64,000 nucleotides of DNA from Halichondria panicea (taxonomy: Eukaryota; Porifera; Demospongiae; Suberitida; Halichondriidae), in assembly GCF_963675165.1 (NCBI RefSeq), contig NC_087377.1, positions 3,688,978 to 3,752,977 of the forward strand, in the 5' to 3' direction. Positions 1-11,694 of this stretch are shown here, in pieces; positions within the stretch are counted from its first letter, which is position 1; each line of letters opens with the position of its first letter. Position numbers and translations under genes: made by a program. Under the pieces are notes generated by a model, which worked only from the letters and a program-made list of their open reading frames with translations, was not told the origin of the DNA and searched no databases.

Positions 1-196
1 GCACGTACAGAGCATTGTATTTTTATAGTACACATTATACTTATGCACGTGCTCATAGTTGGTTGTCTGCAGCATATTATTTAACAGAGTCTGTCAATAT
101 AATTAAAAGAACTGTGTACTTTAGAAGATTCAATTTACTTCTTTTCCCGCTGGAATCACTTTCATGTTGCATGTGTTTTGCTTTCTTTCTATTCAG

Positions 197-3100
197 ATTT
201 TCTTGATATTATTTTCTACCAAGGAGCCTCCGCTACAGTTGATGTACATGAAGACATTGTACTCCGCTTTGCACATGCCGACTTGTATCCTGGTTTTATT
301 AATGATCCTCATGGTAATCGATTTTATGTGGAAACCAATGGACATAATACACCACCTTTTGAGTATCGTTTCGAAACAAACACCCCATTTCCATACCATG
401 CTGAGCTGCACATCAACAGGACCCAGGTGGACTATGAGGGAGTGTACTTCATCTTATACAAATATTCTATCATACGGCAACACTTCTCTATCGATGTCAA
501 CAGTGAGTTCTGTATGACTGCATGTGACCACATTTAGTTAGTCAAATGCAGCATAATACTCTCATATGATTTCTATTAGCTTGCGTATTTATTAATTAGA
601 AACCTTGGACTCGGCCTATAAAGTTCTATTATCTACTAAGATGTTATTGGAATGAACATTGAATGTGTATTTTCCCCACAGAACCTAAACTGACTCTCTA
701 CCCACCGGTTCTGACTGTGCTCGGCTCTGACCCTCCCGATACAACTGCCTCTCTCACTTGTACCTCTGACAATACAAATGTCCCTGTGCTGTTCTCTGAA
801 AATTACAATTCACTGGGCATCACGTCTACCTATCTGGATGACACCAACAGCTCTGTGAGATTGGATTTTGAGCTAAACGAAACCCTTATTGGCATGCTAG
901 ATGGGATGGAGTTTATATGTGAGGCCAGGGACCCAGATAATTTCAGTTCCATCGTGTCAACAGCTAGCTCCACCTTCAGAGAAGTGTCAGGTAATTAGAT
1001 GATAATTAATAGTATGGCTAAGAGTGCAATATGGGATTAATAGCACGAGTAACAAGCAATGGCAAGGATACTAACTATTAACCTTGCCAGTGCTTGTTAT
1101 GAGTGCTATTAATCCCTTAATTATTGCACGAGTAGCCATACTTGTTAATCATTTATGATGAAGTTTTAAGGACAGTTTTAGTAGTTTTAGTAAAAAAATT
1201 AGCCGCAGCCGTTATTCGAACGTGCGGTCGTCAAGGCAGTAATTGCATGTCGTTAATGACGACGTGCAATTACCGTTATGCGATATTAATCACTGTATGA
1301 ATCCCAGTGAATAATAGGACAACATGCGATTATAGTTTTTTACGAGTCCCGCCTCTCAGGGTGTTAAAGTTCTGTCTACCTTGACTAGTTTTCACTGTGC
1401 ACCTCATGTGCTTAGAAATTCACTAAAATAGCAGGTAAAGGGTTAGTTAATTTACTGGTTGCTTCTAAATTAGTTATAGGCCTCGTGACATCCACAGGAG
1501 TATGATGAAGGTCCTCAGCACACTTGCTGTGCTCGGGATGCTACAGCCTCAGGCCTTGGCGGTCTGATACATTCACATTCCGTATAGCTCAAAATTCGCT
1601 GTTTTCGTGGGTTAGCAATCCTATACACGAAAATTTTTCTTTGGAATTATCTGCTATAACGTGCAAACATTAAAGGCGTGGTTTCCGGTAAGCGGTCAAC
1701 CCACGAAAATTATTCAACGAAACACTTTTAGACGCCATTCCATGAAATTTAAGTCTTGAACGTTGTGCTATACGGTAATCCATGTCATGTAAGAGCTATG
1801 ATGATGTTGAGTGTACAAGAATCTACACACATGTTCACACGTACACCCACGTACACATACACACACACATTCGCTAGCTACCACTGCTACACCACCAGTT
1901 ATGACTGTACCTGATTACGCTATTCCTAATGTCGTTGCTGTGGAGATCAACGGAGTCACTCTTTCCACGGTAACAAATACAACTAACTACATAAATTAAT
2001 CCATCATCTCCCATGCATGATGTCAATAATGATAATACTTTGTCCTTTCCCTCTAGTTCACTCTTGAGAATCAGAGGCGCTTCAGAGAAGCCACAGCAGA
2101 TGCTGTCAATGACTACTGTGAGGATAATGAGTGTCTGGTAGCATACCCTCAGGCAAGAGCAAGGTAAATTGATTGATTCCTGCTATAAGTGTATACAATG
2201 AGGAACATTTTAAGCCTCAAAACTGTACACTTAACGGATGAAATAGTGGATTATTATAGTGGGTCACTAATTTCAAGGCCATGCATAGCAAGCGGTCAGG
2301 GGCTGGTCAGATTGTGGTCAGATCCTGACCGCTGCTACGCTTGGCCGAGCCACTTTTTGTAGGGTAATGGTTATCACTATTAATTAAAATTGTATAATGG
2401 TTTCCTGGTAATGATAATGGTAATGTTGTAATCGATTAGTGAGGCCTCTGCTTAAACTAATGTAACCTTGACAATTGACAAACCATAAGTTGGCCTACGC
2501 CCTAGCCTCGTTCCCAGACCGAGTTGTCTCTATTAAATAACACTAGGTCTCCAACTAGGACTGGTACTATTGTATCTGGGCGTGGTTAGAAACCGAACAA
2601 AAGCAGAGAGATTTTGCACACTTTAAAGAACTCCTGTCGACAAGGTCTGCGTTGGTCCTACCATCATGCACAAAGGGCAGCAATTGATAGGCAATTGAAA
2701 ACCAGACTTTCTGACAGCTATACAAGAGCTTGAGAGCCTGGGCCTGTTCTGCCATGAGAGTGAGACATTCTTGCTTCAGCAAGAGACTATCGGCTATACG
2801 TTAATCAGAACTTGCCATGGTTAGCTAGCTAGCTAGCTAGATAATAATTATATGGCTAGAGTTTTATACTTAAGAGCATTTACATGGAGCTACGGTATTA
2901 AACTTATACGGGGGAAAATTAAGAAGCAAAATATGAAAAATCACTGTTTTTGCTATGTATTTTTCACCTTCGTTACAATTAAAGAAAATCGACCTGGGAA
3001 CAAGGCTATAGCTAGTTTTATGCCCTTTCTTTACAATGTATCCTTGCCTCTTCCTCCCCAACACACATGCATGCTCAGGAGGAACACTCTCACGGCTGAC

Positions 3101-3976
3101 AATCTCTACATTACTGACATCACTAGCACTGGAGAGTCTAGAGTCAGCTTCAACTTGTACGCTCGTTTGGATGGTGGCATCCTCAACGGTAGTGCCTTGG
3201 CAACGGCTGTACTGGTAAGAGTCTTTCCTTGCTATACAATGGAGTCAGTGCTGATGAATTGTTCTATAATTATAATTTTATGTGCATACATGCATGGGTG
3301 CATTTGTCTAAATCTCCCTACCCTATAGGATCATCGTGATGAGTATGCAGCCCTAGGCTTTAATGTGGCTAGTGTACAGCTGCCTACAGAATCAACCACC
3401 ATTCTGACGACCAACCAGATCATTGGTATAGCTGTGGGAGGTGGTCTTGGACTGGTCTTAATACTGGTCCTTCTTCTGATTACTATCACATGGTGAGGCT
3501 CAGGACCATAGATAGCGGGGGAAGGGAGGGAATTTTCCCCCCTGGTATTCTAGATCTAGCATTATGACGCCCATGCAATTGCATGGCTTGGGCATGCATG
3601 TTATGAAACGTTAGGCTTGCATATGTAAACCATGCAATGATTGATGATCACCATGAAGTAGCAAAGAAACCTTGAGTCATGATTTGCTGGCAGTACGTAT
3701 AGATCAAGTACACGGCATAATTAATAAGTGCATGTGTATAATTATGCGGTGACCTCAAGTGCAAATCTTTCTCATTATTACACCCATGCATGCAGTTGTT
3801 GTGCCAAGCATCGATCAGGACAATCCAAGAATGGAGGAGACCTCACCAATGCTGGTACTAGCCTTGACATGAAGCCAGTACCTCACAAGGGCCTCGAAGA
3901 ACAAGCCGTGGGACTAGAGTCTGAGGACAAGGAAGGGGATCTCGACTATGAGAGATATAAAACCATTAGTCTTTAA
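197..3976 (+). CDS. Ig-like single-pass receptor with a possible SEA-like module (5' end outside window)
   Basis: Exons are 197-502, 682-990, 1878-1969, 2057-2163, 3079-3214, 3329-3492 and 3796-3976. Their phases agree and 431 residues are visible. Exon 1 is an Ig-like domain ending in the F-strand pattern DYEGVYF, with Phe where the usual Cys would sit. Exon 2 is a second Ig-like domain with TASLTC and FICEARD. Exons 4 to 6 start FTLENQRRFREATADAV, contain a C-x5-C pair and end ATAVLDHRDEYAALGFNV; this resembles a membrane-proximal SEA-like fold, which is an inference. A transmembrane helix follows (IIGIAVGGGLGLVLILVLLL), then CCAK and a tail of about 60 residues with tyrosines in LDYERYKTISL. 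The signal peptide must lie upstream of the window. AATAAA occurs at 4190. It is probably a cell-surface recognition or adhesion receptor; no ligand can be named. Confidence 0.7.
1014..1139. mobile_element. Hairpin element between exons 2 and 3 of the first receptor
   Basis: ATGGCTAAGAGTGCAATA and TATTGCACGAGTAGCCAT are imperfect inverted ends. The arms continue through GGGATTAATAGCAC and CAAGCA-TGGCAAGG. About 126 bp with almost no loop, so it would fold into a long stem. Confidence 0.7.
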
Positions 3977-4408
3977 CAACAGTATTTTGGTGACACTATT
4001 AATAGATAGGTAGCTACTGAACTTTTAGCTTTGTTTTGTCATGTCCCCTCCTGTTACTATTAATAATGCATACCGTAGAGCGTGATACATTTTTGAACTC
4101 CCAATTAATTTTTTTTTCTTCGTAGCTACAGCATAGTGATATAGAACTTATAATTGCACATAATAATTGTTTGATTTAATGCCCCAAATAATAAAAAAAA
4201 TATCCACAGTACGAATAAATAGCACAGACAATTAAACGATTCAACTAACAAATATTTCATTTGCTGTTGGTTATTATTTTTTGTCTGAAATGCCTATCAC
4301 TGAATGCTACATGTTTAGTTAATGATCTTTACATCTTTACATTACGTTATCTACATGCAGGGGTAGGGCTTGTGGAGTTCAGTTTTCTTGATTGCAACTA
4401 AAAGAGAT

Positions 4409-6479
4409 ATGGACCTGAGATGGCTCATTCTTCCAACAGCTCTTATGATATCTATACAAGGTTGGTCTGTCATGAGTTAATGGATTGCATGTGCTTGCGC
4501 TTGAAGCCTTCTATAGATGCATGGTGTTATAATTATGTTTGCAGCTCAGTTCACAGTACAACCAGTGTCAGTGGTACAGGCCCAGGGGATAGATGCAGTG
4601 TTTGAGTGTCAGTATCCTGGAGCACAAAGTTACAATTGGGCACTCAATGGAGAGTTTCCTACTGAGAATAACTACCCACCTGATGTGACTGTTACCCTAT
4701 CGTCTGGTGGTATCCCAGCAAAACTGTCCATCCCAGCCACAGGGCAGCACAGTAACACTGTTGTGCAGTGTGAGGCAGTCGTTAGAGACGGACGAACGTT
4801 CATACTTGAATTATCAGTAAATGCTACCTTGCAAGTACAAGGTAGTCACAAACATTAAATAGCTTGTTTTTGTACCCTGTTCTTCAGGTCCTCTTTCAGC
4901 TGTCTCCAACCTCCATGCTCAGTCATCAAGCACAACTATCACAATCACCTGGGAAGCTCCATTCTCTCTTAACCTCACCACAGTTGAACCAGACATACAG
5001 TATTGTGTGGATGTGTACGATAGTGCCACTGGTGTTCTACTACACTCTGAGTGTGGTATTATTGAGGAACGCTACACCTATTCCCCTAGCAACCCCTGCT
5101 CTATGTATGCATTGTTGGTGACGCCTAGAAGCAATCTTGACGGAGCTTTCAATGGAAGCATTGGTAAGTAGACTTATTGAAATGTGTGAGTGGCTAAAAA
5201 TTAATGCTATCACAATCTAACACAGCACGGTTTCAGGAATTCACAGTGCGGCCAGTATCAGTGATACAAGCTGAAGGCCTGAAGGCAGTGTTTGAGTGTT
5301 TGTACCCTGGTGCCCTGAGTCACAGTTGGGGGATCAATGGAATGTACCCAGCTGATGATGCGTTTCCACCTGATGTAACTCGTACCTCACCGTCTGATGA
5401 TACTCCAGCAAGACTGGCCATCCCAGCCACAGTCCAGTACAACAACACTGTGGTGCAGTGTAGGGCTGTGCTCATTGTTGAAAGAAATGCGCAGATTGTG
5501 CCAACATGTGATGTTCTGTTATTAATACAAGGTATCCAGGTTTTATTGAACATTACAATTTATACTTTGAGCACTTTAGGTCCATTAGATTCTGTTACTG
5601 GACTGAGACTGGACATAGCGACCTCTACTTCAGTGACTCTCACCTGGGATGCCCCCTTCTCTCTAGACCTCACCACAGCTGAGCCAGACATACAGTATTG
5701 TGTGGATGTGCACAGTGTCCCTAGAGGACAACTAGTGGAGTCAACATGTGACATCATCGACACTAACTACACTTTCTCTACCAGTGATCAAGGCCAGTTA
5801 GTGTTTACAGTGACACCAAGAAGTAATGTGGAGGGTAGTCTCAATGGAACCTCCAGTGAACTAGTCGGACCTCCTTTGCAAGGTAATTAAATTGGTTTGT
5901 GTACCAAGCAGGATAGCCACATAATACTATCTAGTCAATCTCTCCCACCCCCTCTCCTCACAGCTAACGGAACAATCACTGGCGGCCCTGCTATTGAGTC
6001 TGCTCAACAACAGTTTACAATAGCAGGTGAGTAATAAAATACGCTAAACAAGCTTAACTTTAGTATGCTTTGTGGATAATTATTGTCTTTCCCATGCAGT
6101 GTCTTCAGGTGTGACTGCTGTGGTAGTTTTACTCCTACTCTTAGTCATTGCCATTTTAACAGCTGTTGTCATAGTGAAACGAAAACAAAGGAACCACAAA
6201 GGTAAACTGTTGACAAATTTGTTTCTATTTCTTTTTAATTTAGATGATGTTGTTGTATCAGATGGAAGAGTGGATTTGTCATCAACATTGCCAAAGATTG
6301 AGCAGCCTAACGAAGCTTATGCTCCAGTGCTCAATAAGAACATTGCCTATGAGCAGACACGGATACCAAGACACAATGAACACACCACCACCATCGTCAC
6401 CACGGTAGTAGCAATGGAGGATGAGAACACTGAGCCAAGTCATGAGTACGAAGAAGTATTACCTCAGGAACACGATTGA
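4409..6479 (+). CDS. Ig-FN3-Ig-FN3 type I membrane receptor
   Basis: Exons are 4409-4460, 4545-4841, 4888-5163, 5226-5531, 5580-5882, 5964-6026, 6100-6201 and 6244-6479. They are phase-checked and give 544 residues. Every intron is phase 1, the classic arrangement for shuffled extracellular modules. Order: signal peptide MDLRWLILPTALMISIQG, Ig-like 1 (DAVFECQYPGA, TVVQCEAVV), FN3 1 (TITWEAPFSLNLTT), Ig-like 2 (KAVFECLYPGA, TVVQCRAVL), FN3 2 (SVTLTWDAPFSLDLTT), a short stalk, a transmembrane helix (TAVVVLLLLLVIAILTAVVI) with a KRKQRNHK stop-transfer, and a tail of about 80 residues with NEAYAP, NIAYEQ and HEYEEV. The two Ig-FN3 pairs are so similar that the pair was probably duplicated as a unit. 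The tyrosines sit in acidic contexts suited to phosphorylation, which is inference. Confidence 0.85.
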
Positions 6480-6527
6480 GCGTCACCTCACATTATTACA
6501 TAATGTAGTTGTTCCAAATACACGTAA

Positions 6528-6533
6528 AATAAA
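6528..6533 (+). terminator. Polyadenylation signal of the Ig-FN3 receptor
   Basis: AATAAA lies 49 bases after the stop codon of the Ig-FN3 receptor, a usual place for a 3' end signal. Confidence 0.5.
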
Positions 6534-6745
6534 TTGTGGTTACATTAGTGTTGTTATTTTTCCGAAAAGTTCGATAATTTGAACCATGACAACTGTGCCT
6601 CGTTCACACACTCAGTATTCAAAGTGATTGGGCCTGAAAGCAATCGTTGAATTAAGCAAACCATTCTCAATAGAGCTATATGAAATAGCTACAAAGTGCA
6701 CCCTTTATCACAAATAATTATTACACAACAACTGTACTCTAAGTG

Positions 6746-9700
6746 CTAAGTGTCTGTTTGTGAACTATTCAGTGCATCTTTAACCTCTCCTCTCCAGCGA
6801 CCAAACCTGTGCACACAATAATTATACAGTGATAAACTTTCCACTATACAAGCTCGGGTTTCACACCTTGATCTAATCCTCTTTTCCTCCTTTTCTTCCT
6901 CCTCGGTAAATTTGGTGCAGAATGTCTCCAGTTCGTGCACAGTGAACTTGATCCACTGTGAAGCCTGGATGAAAGGGTGTGCATACAATGGCGTAACTTA
7001 AGACATTTAGGGGGGATCTGAGGTAATTGGTAAGGCACGCTGACTCTTATAATTATGGGGGGGGGAGATTCAGCCTCAAAATCATGTTGCTTTCGACGTG
7101 CATGAGCTTCAAACAACAAATACGCAATAATTACAGAGCAATTCTTGGTTGCTGGCCTCACAGTTGAATGCAAAGTTGAGTACAGAGTCATTGTATTAAT
7201 TGATAGTGCATGTTTTTTTCTAAAGTATTGAGCCTATAATTATACGTAATAAGAATGAGACTGATGAATGCAGCTAGCAATGTACCAGTCAGAGAACAAC
7301 ATTGCATATGAAGAGCATCACTAATGCAGCAGGCAGGAATTGACATAATAATTGAGGAGCGTTATCTTTAAAAAGCTGGTGGAGGCAGCTACTTAAATTG
7401 AGATCACTGAACACGCACTGTTACAGTAACTAGCACTGGCTAGCTGCATTGATATAATCACAGTTGAGTGTTACATTCTACAATCTTTGGTAGCAAATGA
7501 ATTTCTCACTATACGAATGTGAATTGATATAAGAGGCACTCAAAATGAAACTCCTCACCTCTGCTGACAGAATCTCCTCCACCTCTGAGGTTTCAATGAC
7601 AAACAGTTTAGCGATATCTTCAGAGGGTCCTAACTTGAGTCGTAGCTTGAGTGGGTAGTCATCGTCCTTACACAACTCTTTGCGGCCATTGTCATAGAAC
7701 ACACAGAGAGAGAACTGGGACACATCATTCTCAACCTGGACAAGAGGAGAGAGGAATTTTAGGGGATATAGACAAAAGATAATAGACAGGCTATACCTAT
7801 ACCTAGTACCTGCATGCAGAGCTATATTATAGCTCTGCATGCCGCCACAGATCAAAAGAGAAGCAGTATACATGTACAGTAATATAGACTAAAGTGTATA
7901 CTTGCAACACAACAAAGAATTGCCAAAAAATAGCAGTCACAAGCTTATATAAGAGTGCCAAAAATGAATAATAATTATTTCATTATCACTACTATAATAG
8001 CCAAGACTGCCAAAAATCTAGTTTGGTTTTTTCTGAAGCTAAACCTTTAATTACTATACGTTCAAGCAAACAAACATATAGATCTAGCATACATTACGCC
8101 ATGAGATTCGTGATTACAGCCTATGGGATATAATTATTATGATTCACACCTTGAACTTGGCTAGTAGCATTTTGAGCACATCAACAGTCTGGATGGCATT
8201 GGACACTCTCAAGTTCGTGGACTGACCGTGTGGAGGTGTGTACCTGTGATGCTGTGCAAAGATAGTGGGGGGAGGGGATTAGTCAAGTTTGGATCACAGC
8301 ACACTATAATTATAGACCAATAGCTACTTATAGCTTATAGCTTATAGCTTATAACTTATAGCTGCATGCTTGATAGTGTTACAATAATTATACGTTAGAT
8401 CTTAAATATCTAGTAGTTTATTATGAGATTGTACCCTAGTCTCCATTCTGATTTCAGTCTTTTTCCGTCGAGACAATCGTCTAAACGAAGCCGATCGTTT
8501 TCTTGTTGAGTTCCAGTTTACATCGAGACTACTGCAAGGGTATCAAAACACGACGATAATGTACACGGCCGGCCCACTCTCTGTTCACTATTGAATCTCA
8601 CCAAGTTAGGGAAGATCTGCTGATAGTACTTCCCCTGTCTCTGTCGTGGTCTTCAGCCGATGGCTCCATTGAGTACATTAGCTCCCGACGATTCCTTTTT
8701 TCTCTGACCTGATTGAGGCAATACAGGACATGAATACACACCACACAAGTACATGTACATGCACAGCAGTTACTTCCTGCGGCTGATTCCAATTACAAAA
8801 ACAAAGCCCATAAGTTTACTACAACAGAGTACAGGCTTGTTGGCTAAAAGTACTGTTGGGTAACCCAGTTATTGAGAGAGCACACATGCAGCTAGTGCAG
8901 TTCTTTTTCTACCTCTGACTGCTCATAAATTATTATAAGCTAGGCCATGAGAATCATGCAGCCAGTCTTCTATAATATTAGTTGCTTGTTTAGGTCAAGA
9001 TTTTGTGACTGACCATAGTACAAAAAGTTGAACGAAGAGCCAATTTAAGCTGCAAATGCATATAGCATTGATTTCTAATCATACCTTTTGAGCTTCTTCC
9101 AGCATCACGGTGTATGCTGTGTCGTCCATCCCCACAAAGTCGTACGTAGAATCCCTTTTACTCCCTACGTATGAAAGGATACCTCATATGCAGTGTACAT
9201 AAATGCGTTAATTTTTGATGACAACCTTTTTATACGTAGATTGTTATAAAGCTATCAAAATTTCAATCTGAAAACTGACAGTGCGTGGGTACTCAATATA
9301 ATTTATACAACTGTCTCTTATCTCCACGAGATCCACAACCATTCGCTATAGATACGGTATAATTACAGTACAGTAACGTACCAGCATTATCCCACCCGTT
9401 GACCAATTGGAGCAGCTTCTTCCTCTCACCATCGTTCAGCTCAGCGCCATTACTCGAGCTCACAAAGTCATGAAAGGAGTCTCTGTTATTCCTGGCTTTA
9501 GCGTACATGATTCCGGGGGCCAATCGAATCGACTTCTTCAAACCCCAGTAGATCTTGAGCACTCCCTCAAAAAATAGCTGACCATTTACCTAAACAATCC
9601 AGATGGATAATTATAATGAAGTTCAAGAGCAATTAAGTGGTATACAATTGGTACAAGGAGTGCATGCAACATAGGACACATAGTTATCACAGGAGGATCA

Positions 9701-11117
9701 CTTGGAGCCTTGATTTATTAATTCCAAATGTAATGCATGTACCTCTTTTGACTGAAGTTCCTCAGCTGTATTCTGCTTGTACATGTTGTACTCGGAAATT
9801 TTACTCAACAGTTTATTTCTAGAGGGGTGGGGAAAGATTGGATAATTATGGGGTAAAACACTATTTTACATCCTTTGGTAATAAAGTGCCAAGTTACTGG
9901 GTAAGTACTTGGCCAGGCGGGGGGGGGGGGGGGTATTTTTCTTCTAAACGACAACCTACGTTTCTGGTGCTGGCTGCTTATTGACGGCATCAGGGCCAAT
10001 CTTGGAGGCCATGAGGACTCCTCCATTCCTGAAACCCTCCTGTCCAAACAATAGCTGGTAGCAACCGTTGCAGTAAGGCTTCTCTTGATGCTGTGATGGA
10101 AGGAATAAATTCGTTATAATGCATGAGGTGGGAATTAACCCTGGTACCAAATGAACAGTTTGCAAACAAAAAACAACAACAAAAAACAACAACTCCCACA
10201 ACTCCTACAAAGGCCACCTCTGTATATATGTAACGATTAAAGGTATAGAGGGTTCACTGTAACCATGCATTATAATGTCATAATAGGTAATCAGACTGTA
10301 TAATTATTGTAGTACTCAGCAATACCATATAAACATGGCCTTAATAGTTTGCTTCCATTGTTACAGAGGGGAATCTACCGTACATAAATGCATGCATATA
10401 TCACTTGGTTGATGTATTGAAATGTTGCATGACTCACTATAATTGAGTGTTGTCCGGGTGGCAGTGTTCGATCACAGTAGTCACACCTCAGGCAAGATGG
10501 ACACCAGTCACTGTCCCCAGCGACCTGGCGATCAGCTGTACGATAATGCAATAGGTAGGGTTACCGGGGTTGGATTTACGCCGGTTAAATTTCTTAGTTT
10601 AACCTCTACAAACAAAATAGGAATTTACAGACTGTGTTGGGGGGGTAATCTATTGATTGGAGGGGAAGCTGATATAGAAGTGTTTATAGGGGAGAAGCTA
10701 TAACCACATAACTTATGTTTCAAACATATACAAGCATGAGTATAGTGAGAGGACTACTTACCTTTTTTCTTGAAAGCTGTTCTCTGTTTTGACCTGCACG
10801 ATAATAATTATCATATATGAATTAATGAACAACTACGTACTACTATTATCAATGAGTTGTAATAAGGATTGGTAGAGCGTGTGTAACTTTTAGCGGCCAC
10901 TGTTTTACGAATACTTTCAGCTATACCTTCTGCTCTTAGTATCCACTGACATGGCTCCATTACCCGAGTTCTCCTCCACAATGGGGCTGAGGCCATTGCC
11001 TGCTTCAAGAGAGAGAGATGAGATCAAATCATCCTCTTCTAGAGAAGTATCCACAGAGTTGAAGCCGTTTTCTGTTCTTGTCCTGTCTTCGCACTTCTCA
11101 CTCATAACTGAAGACAC
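6746..11117 (-). CDS. RASSF-type protein, copy 1: degenerate LIM, RA and SARAH domains
   Basis: Exons, 5' to 3' on the minus strand: 10927-11117, 10762-10793, 10438-10535, 9960-10090, 9743-9818, 9382-9589, 9085-9164, 8602-8708, 8435-8531, 8150-8251, 7559-7735, 6867-6964 and 6746-6806. They are phase-checked and give 485 residues. The N-terminus is acidic and Ser-rich. It is followed by a LIM domain lacking its first CxxC pair, with WCPSC where WHxxC is expected, and an intact second half (CDYC, YCNGC). The RA (Ras-association) domain spans [13 protein letters not shown] to [19 protein letters not shown]. The C-terminal SARAH helix is WIKFTVHELETFC to RWRGEVKDAL. RASSF proteins bind Ras-like GTPases through RA and MST/Hippo kinases through SARAH. 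Drosophila Rassf also has an N-terminal LIM domain (known). A linker segment RDSxxDFV occurs twice. Confidence 0.85.
7812..7842. repeat. Perfect 15-bp-arm palindrome in a RASSF copy 1 intron
   Basis: GCATGCAGAGCTATA is followed by one T and then its exact reverse complement. It lies in the intron between the two RA exons. It could be a small hairpin or a footprint of an inverted-repeat element; no function is evident. Confidence 0.6.
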
Positions 11118-11694
11118 CTGAAATGATCGACAAACGAGTCGAAACGATTAAAACGAGTATAATTACGTTTTGGCTATATTACCGTAGTGCTAGAATAGCT
11201 ATAATTATGCGTTTTGGGAACTTTTAGAGAACAAAAACGTTATGCGATTTTTAGATAAATTTGTTTCTGGATTAGGCTGTGAGGCCTAATTGCGATACAA
11301 TATGGTATATACATGTAGCCGCTCGCATAAAATAAAAGCATAATCAGTTTGTATCACGCATACATTTCTAGCATTACAATAATTATAATCATACTGAGGT
11401 AATTTTGTTTGTTGTAAAATGTTCATTTGGGACCTGCATGCTAAACATTCGTACAGTATTAACAAACGCCTTTGTTCTATGCGGCAATTATTATTATTAT
11501 TATGACTCTTCAATGAATTCCAGCACCAATTGGGGACTGAGAATTTTAGTTATTGAAACTAGTTTGACGTTTTGCTGGGTTTTACTATATTATAGTACCT
11601 GGAAATGCTTTGTGACCTAACTATTAAGGCAATAGTTATTACAACATTGCTGAGTCTAGCTGACCTACAATACAGTTGTTTACCTATTATGACA

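Noticed and set aside
6844-7191. 115-residue frame at the RASSF copy 1 3' end
   Set aside because: It is the wrong frame over the SARAH exon; the true exon reads WIKFTVHELETFC and has matching splice sites.
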